Shown: piece by piece, positions 59,504 through 64,000 of the stretch | Layout of the letters: each line of letters opens with the position of its first letter | Position numbering within the stretch: the stretch's first letter is position 1 | Source: Lysinibacillus telephonicus | GTDB lineage: Bacteria > Bacillota > Bacilli > Bacillales_A > Planococcaceae | Length of the DNA: 64,000 nt | NCBI RefSeq assembly: GCF_003966145.1 | Contig: NZ_RXNR01000001.1 | Location: 62,001 to 126,000 of the forward strand | Direction of reading: 5' to 3' | Translations under genes and position numbers: made by a program | Notes under the pieces: generated by a model | Told to the model about the DNA's origin: nothing | What the model saw: the letters and a program-made list of their open reading frames with translations, nothing else | Databases searched by the model: none

Positions 59504-60262
59504 ATGAAAATAAATTTTTATTTAAACAATGAGAAATGGCTTTCGGGCATTACGTTAAAAGATTCAAGTGAACCTGAACAAAGTAATATGGCACTGCATA
59601 TATGTGAAAATCCTAATTTAATAATAGAAAACCGCAAAAAATTAGCCGATATTTTAAATTGTGAACTAGATGATTTTGTTTGTGCGAATCAAACACATAG
59701 TGCAAATGTTTATCGTGTAGAATTGTCCGACAAAGGGCGCGGAGCAAAAAACACAGAAACAGCTATCCCTAATACTGATGCACTTTATACGTACGAACCG
59801 AATGTTTTACTATGTACATTCACAGCAGATTGTGTCCCTGTAATTTTTTATCACGAGTCAAAAGGTCTTATTGGTGTAATCCATTCAGGTTGGCAAGGTA
59901 CAGTAAAGGAAATCACTTATAAAGTATTTGAACATTTAAAGCAGGCTGAAAAATGTGATCCTAGTGATTTCTATGTTCATCTTGGAACTGCTTTAAGTCA
60001 GGAAAAGTTTGAAGTAGATGAGGATGTGTATGTTAAGTTTAAAAATCTTGGTTATGCTGAAGACTTCATGTATTACAAAGAAGAAACAAATAAATATCAT
60101 ATCAATAACCAACAAACTGTGAAAAGACAATGTGAATTAGCTGGAATTCCACCTAAAAATATTACGATTGATTCTACATGTACTTTTATAAGTCCACAGG
60201 GCTTTTCTTACCGTGAAGATAAAAAAAGCGGGAGACATTTAAGTTTTATTATGAAAAAATAA
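59504..60262 (+). CDS. pgeF: Peptidoglycan editing factor PgeF (YfiH/YlmD, multicopper-oxidase-like family)
   Basis: A 252-residue protein of the DUF152/Cu-polyphenol-oxidase family. The active-site residues are visible: His65 in NQTHSANV, Cys110 in TADCVPV and His127 in IHSGWQGT. Members act as purine nucleoside phosphorylase/adenosine deaminase, and E. coli YfiH prevents misincorporation of amino acids into peptidoglycan precursors; which applies here is unknown. GAAGGTGATGAG precedes the ATG. Bacillales normally carry ylmD in the division cluster, so this may be a second copy. Confidence 0.82.
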   Translation: MKINFYLNNEKWLSGITLKDSSEPEQSNMALHICENPNLIIENRKKLADILNCELDDFVCANQTHSANVYRVELSDKGRGAKNTETAIPNTDALYTYEPNVLLCTFTADCVPVIFYHESKGLIGVIHSGWQGTVKEITYKVFEHLKQAEKCDPSDFYVHLGTALSQEKFEVDEDVYVKFKNLGYAEDFMYYKEETNKYHINNQQTVKRQCELAGIPPKNITIDSTCTFISPQGFSYREDKKSGRHLSFIMKK

Positions 60263-60264
60263 TA

Positions 60265-60303
60265 AAAAAGGTAACCCATATTTTTATTTTGGGTTACCTT
60301 TTT
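60265..60303. terminator. Bidirectional terminator between pgeF and the RND operon
   Basis: AAAAAGGTAACCCA pairs perfectly with TGGGTTACCTTTTT around an 11-base loop. It lies between two convergent genes (stops at 60262 and 60312) and serves both. Confidence 0.93.
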
Positions 60304-60311
60304 GATATTTA

Positions 60312-63300
60312 TTATGGTGTCTCTACTTCTGGTGTTGGTTCTACTTTCTCTTTGTTACGCTTAAACGGCCATTTTCTATTAGGCTTACCTAATTTTGTTG
60401 GTCGATCAGAATTATCTTGATTATCTTTTTTGTTTCGTTTGAATAAACCTTTAAATTTGTTATTAATATTTTCAATCGTCACATACATAACAGGTACGAA
60501 TACTAGAGTAAACATTGTAGAAACAGTTAAACCAAATACAACAACAACTGCCATAGGTTGTTGACTTTCTGCACCTTCACCAATCGCAAGCGCAAGTGGT
60601 ATCATCGCCAACACTGTTGTTGCCGTCGTCATTAAGATTGGACGTAGACGGCTCTTACCAGCTTCAACGATTGCTTCCATTCGTTCCATTCCTTTTTCAC
60701 GTAAAATATTGATATATTCAACAAGGAGGATACCGTTGTTTACTACAATCCCTGCAAGCATTATCAGTCCAATAAATCCAGGTAAACTTAGTGAAACGTT
60801 CATGATAAATAGACCTAGGATAACCCCAATAAGCATTGTTGGCATCGAGAACATAATTACAAAAGGAGTAACAAATGATTCAAACTGAACCGCCATTACC
60901 ATATATACAAGGAATATACCCAGTACTAGTGCCAACCCAAGTTGGCCGAACGATTCCATCATTTGTTCGGATTGACCACCTGTAGAAATTTCATAGCCAT
61001 CTGGTAATGAGATTTGAGCTAATTGTGCGTTAATTTCCTGTGTAACAGTTCCTAAGTCCTTACCAATAATATCACTCGTAACATTGACCCCTCTAATTTG
61101 ATCCTGACGATTAATTTGTGATGGTCCTTGTACTTGTACTAATTCAGCAACAGCTGTCAATGGAATATTAATACCTTCAGCATTCCGGATCATCATTGTT
61201 TCAAGATCTCGAACAGTCGTTGTACTTTCATCAGAGAATGAAACATTTACATCGTATTCTGTTCCATCTTCTTTATATTGTGTAGCAACTTGGCCATAGA
61301 AAGCTAAACTTATCTCTGACATGATTTGTTGATAAGAGAGACCATACTCTGCTGCTAGTTCGCGGTTAACAATAACTTGAATTTCAGGGTTACCATCTGA
61401 AAACGAACTTTCAACATTTAAAGTACCTTCAATATCTTCCATTATCCAAACTACTTGTTGTGATAAATCTTTTAATACATCAAGATTGTCACCTTTGATT
61501 TGAATTTGAATTGGTGATCCAGTACTCATACCTTGGTTGCTATCTATTACTGTAATTTCAGCACCAGGAATATCACTAACTAATTCAGACACTTCAGCGA
61601 CAAATTCTTTTGTTGTTATTTCACGTTCGCTAGATTTAACAAGTTGTATCATATAGGATGCTGTGTTAGCACTGCCGGCACTTACACCATCTGTACTTCC
61701 ACCAATACTCACGGCATTAACATCCATAATATCTTCATAATTTGCTAGTCGTTCATTAATTTCATCTACTACTGCTTTTGTTTCCTCTAATTGAGAACCA
61801 TTTTGTAAAGTAGCTGTTATCGTTACTTGACCACTATCTGATACAGGCATCATTTCCATACCTACAACTGGGAGTAGTGCAAAACTTCCAATAAAAGCAG
61901 CAATAACAATCGAAATAACTGTTTTACGACGATGCAATGCTTTTTTCAATACTTTGCCATAGAAGTTTTTAAACTTGTTAAGCATTTTGTTAAATAAGTC
62001 TTTTGGTTCTTCATTATCCATGGCAATCTTTACATTTCCCAACATCTTAGATGATAACATTGGGATAAGTGTAATCGCACATACTAATGATGCTGTCAAC
62101 GAGAATACAACAGCTAAAGAAAGCGGTCTAAATATTTGTGAAGCAATTCCTTCAACAAAGACAACTGGAAGGAATACAACCGCTGTTGTCAGCGTAGAAG
62201 CGATAACGGCTGAAACTAGTTCTGAAGCCCCTTCTGCTGCCGCATCTAATACAGGTAGACCCTCTTGCCGTTTTTTAAAGATATTTTCCAGGATAACGAT
62301 CGAACTATCCACCATCATCCCAATCCCGAGAGCTAAACCACCCATAGATATGGTATTTAACGTTTCACCTGTGAAATACATTAATGTAAATGTAGAAATA
62401 ACCGCTATTGGCATTGTTATTCCAATTACAAGTGTTGCTTTAAGGCTTCTTAAAAAGAACAATAAGATAATTGCGGCTAAACCGCCACCAATAATCATAT
62501 TTTGAACGACGGAATCCATGGAGTCTGAAATGTAAGTTGATGTATCCATGATTGTAGTTAATTTTAATCCGCGTTCTTCAAACTTTTCATTTAAGTCTGC
62601 CATAACTTTTTGAACATCTTCTGCTACTTCAACGGTATTGGCATCAGATTGTTTCATAATAGAAAACATTAGTGTTTCTTCACCATTTACTGTCGAAATA
62701 GAAGACTGTTCTTTAAAAGTATCCACAACTTCGGCTACATCACTAACTTTAATAGTTGTCCCATCTGGAAGTGGTATATTTGTATTTCGAATATCGTCTA
62801 CCGATGTATACTCGCCGACAACACGAAGCTGTACATCTTTGCCACCACGTTCAACTGTACCGGCAGAAATAGACTTATTTTCAGCTTGTAATGCTGAAAT
62901 AATTTGTGAACCTGTAACGCCATAATTTGTAAGCATTGCGGAATCAAGATTTACCTGGATTTCCCGCTCAATGCCCCCCACAATTGAAGCAGAGGCTACG
63001 CCACCCGCTCGCTCAATTGCTGGTTGAACTTCATTTTCTGCAATATCTTGTAGTTCACTTAGTTCAGCTCCTGTTAAACTAGCATATACGACCGGCATTG
63101 CATTTGGATCCAAACGCATTACCATTGGGTCATTTGCAGCTTCTGGTAACATACCTCCGATTTGATCGATCTTTTCACGAACATCAATTAATGCGTCGTC
63201 AATATCGCGACCAAAATCAAACATCATAATTACTAGTGAAGCTCCCTGTTGGGAAGTAGATTGAAGTGTATCCAACCCTTCAATCGTACCAACAGAGGAT

Positions 63301-63503
63301 TCAATAGGTTTGGTAATTAATTCTTCAATTTCTTGTGGAGATGCACCTGTATAACTTGTGGCTACAACTGCAATTGGCAAATCCATTTTGGGGAATAAAT
63401 CTACTTTTAAACCCGCCAACGAAATAAATCCAAGAACAATTGCTACCACGACAAACATGATAACGCCAACAGGACGTTTAATTGAAGTTTTAATAAGTTT
63501 CAA
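60312..63503 (-). CDS. RND-family efflux transporter permease
   Basis: A 1063-residue RND protein with the two-half, 12-span layout. FPKMDLPIAVVATSYTGASP opens the first outside loop. Span 4 has ALGIGMMVDSSIVILENIFK, a single Asp where SwrC types have two. SRLRPILMTTATTVLAMIPL follows in the second half. The C-terminal 50 residues are highly charged. It probably exports a drug, lipid or peptide. The start is TTG 63501-63503, eight bases after GGAGGAGG. It is three bases after the adaptor gene, forming an operon. Confidence 0.87.
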   Translation of the reverse strand: MKLIKTSIKRPVGVIMFVVVAIVLGFISLAGLKVDLFPKMDLPIAVVATSYTGASPQEIEELITKPIESSVGTIEGLDTLQSTSQQGASLVIMMFDFGRDIDDALIDVREKIDQIGGMLPEAANDPMVMRLDPNAMPVVYASLTGAELSELQDIAENEVQPAIERAGGVASASIVGGIEREIQVNLDSAMLTNYGVTGSQIISALQAENKSISAGTVERGGKDVQLRVVGEYTSVDDIRNTNIPLPDGTTIKVSDVAEVVDTFKEQSSISTVNGEETLMFSIMKQSDANTVEVAEDVQKVMADLNEKFEERGLKLTTIMDTSTYISDSMDSVVQNMIIGGGLAAIILLFFLRSLKATLVIGITMPIAVISTFTLMYFTGETLNTISMGGLALGIGMMVDSSIVILENIFKKRQEGLPVLDAAAEGASELVSAVIASTLTTAVVFLPVVFVEGIASQIFRPLSLAVVFSLTASLVCAITLIPMLSSKMLGNVKIAMDNEEPKDLFNKMLNKFKNFYGKVLKKALHRRKTVISIVIAAFIGSFALLPVVGMEMMPVSDSGQVTITATLQNGSQLEETKAVVDEINERLANYEDIMDVNAVSIGGSTDGVSAGSANTASYMIQLVKSSEREITTKEFVAEVSELVSDIPGAEITVIDSNQGMSTGSPIQIQIKGDNLDVLKDLSQQVVWIMEDIEGTLNVESSFSDGNPEIQVIVNRELAAEYGLSYQQIMSEISLAFYGQVATQYKEDGTEYDVNVSFSDESTTTVRDLETMMIRNAEGINIPLTAVAELVQVQGPSQINRQDQIRGVNVTSDIIGKDLGTVTQEINAQLAQISLPDGYEISTGGQSEQMMESFGQLGLALVLGIFLVYMVMAVQFESFVTPFVIMFSMPTMLIGVILGLFIMNVSLSLPGFIGLIMLAGIVVNNGILLVEYINILREKGMERMEAIVEAGKSRLRPILMTTATTVLAMIPLALAIGEGAESQQPMAVVVVFGLTVSTMFTLVFVPVMYVTIENINNKFKGLFKRNKKDNQDNSDRPTKLGKPNRKWPFKRNKEKVEPTPEVETP

Positions 63504-63506
63504 CGT

Positions 63507-64000
63507 CTAGTCCTCCTCCATAATTTCAACTAAATTGCCATCTTCAAGGAGGTATTGACCACTTACGACGATTTGATCATTTTCTTTTAAATCACCACTT
63601 ACACTTGTGAACTCCGTATTACTTAATCCAACTTCTACTTCTTTCATTACTGCTCTTCCATCAGAAATGATGAATACGACAGATTTACTTTCTTTTGTCG
63701 TAATAGCAGTAGTAGGGATAATCAAAGAATTATCTTCTTTAATCTCTTCAACTATGACTGAAGCAACCATTCCTGGTCGTATTTTTTTGTCTGAATTATC
63801 GATTTCAATTTCAACCGAGAATAAACCGTAGCCTGTACTTACTGAAGAAATATAGGCAACTGTACCTTTGAAATCATCTTCTAAACCTGCCACTTTTACA
63901 TCAACTTCATCGCCTACATTAAATGAATTGAATAAATTGGAAGATATGCTGATATTTAGTTTCACTAAATCTGTAGAAACGATTGTTGCAAATGTACTTC
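63507..64000 (-). CDS. RND efflux periplasmic-adaptor (HlyD/MFP) protein, C-terminal part
   Basis: The gene runs off the window; the frame is open to position 64000, so the apparent GTG start at 63965 is internal. Visible are STFATIVSTDLVKLNISISS, the beta-barrel segment NVGDEVDVKVAGLEDDFKG, GLFSVEIEIDNSDKKIRPGM and the C-terminal GDLKENDQIVVSGQYLLEDG, all typical of membrane-fusion adaptors. It links the pump to the cell envelope. It directly precedes the permease gene. Confidence 0.87.
   Translation of the reverse strand, partial: STFATIVSTDLVKLNISISSNLFNSFNVGDEVDVKVAGLEDDFKGTVAYISSVSTGYGLFSVEIEIDNSDKKIRPGMVASVIVEEIKEDNSLIIPTTAITTKESKSVVFIISDGRAVMKEVEVGLSNTEFTSVSGDLKENDQIVVSGQYLLEDGNLVEIMEED

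Noticed and set aside
30000-60000. Possibility of a prophage, integrative element or defence island in the accessory half
   Set aside because: I found no integrase, transposase, phage structural gene, restriction or toxin-antitoxin gene, and no tRNA gene with flanking direct repeats.
61975-62505. A 176-residue plus-strand ORF
   Set aside because: Antisense to the RND permease gene; low-complexity Ile/Thr/Ser content and no ribosome binding site.

Overview
This window looks like a chromosomal segment of a low-G+C, endospore-forming Bacillales bacterium, most like Solibacillus or Lysinibacillus (Planococcaceae). The reasons are the B. subtilis-type gene order from ctsR to fusA, SigH, a SigV/RsiV pair, HemAT, and AT-rich spacers carrying intergenic repeats I associate with that group. 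The genus is an inference. I see no rRNA, tRNA, CRISPR array, prophage or transposase gene.

Positions 1-30053 are the conserved core, all on the minus strand. In transcription order: ctsR-mcsA-mcsB-clpC-radA (protein quality control and DNA repair); yacL-ispD-ispF (isoprenoid precursors); gltX; a cysteine T-box followed by cysE-cysS-mrnC-rlmB-rae1; sigH; rpmG-secE; nusG; rplK-rplA; the L10 leader with rplJ-rplL; rsmC; rpoB-rpoC; and rplGB-rpsL-rpsG-fusA (fusA truncated at the window edge). Regulatory DNA is readable: a CtsR box, sigma-A promoters before rplK, rplJ, rpoB and sigH, a T-box, an L10 leader and many intrinsic terminators. Two departures from B. subtilis stand out. disA is missing between radA and yacL, and a structured repeat plus a terminator separate secE from nusG.

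Positions 30100-44100 are accessory: small membrane proteins, the haem aerotaxis sensor HemAT, a YkhA-type thioesterase, two aldehyde dehydrogenases (one paired with a DUF779 protein), two tandem DUF4003 paralogues, a lipoprotein, a SigV/RsiV-like lysozyme-stress module, a secreted polysaccharide deacetylase and an RluF-type pseudouridine synthase. Composite repeats lie in the spacers.

Positions 44095-48900 hold a complete branched-chain amino-acid ABC importer (livJ-livH-livM-livG-livF) behind a clear promoter with CodY-like motifs. Beyond it are a YdeI-like protein, an orphan sensor kinase, PsiE, a frameshifted beta-propeller lectin, a YfnA-type amino-acid permease, a stand-alone SwrC-like RND pump, a LysM-CAP secreted protein, a PgeF/YfiH enzyme, and a second RND pump with its adaptor (truncated at the window end).

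The most interesting object is the propeller lectin at 52047-53284. Its two halves lie in different frames joined at a C6 tract, which suggests phase variation, programmed frameshifting, recent decay or a sequencing error.
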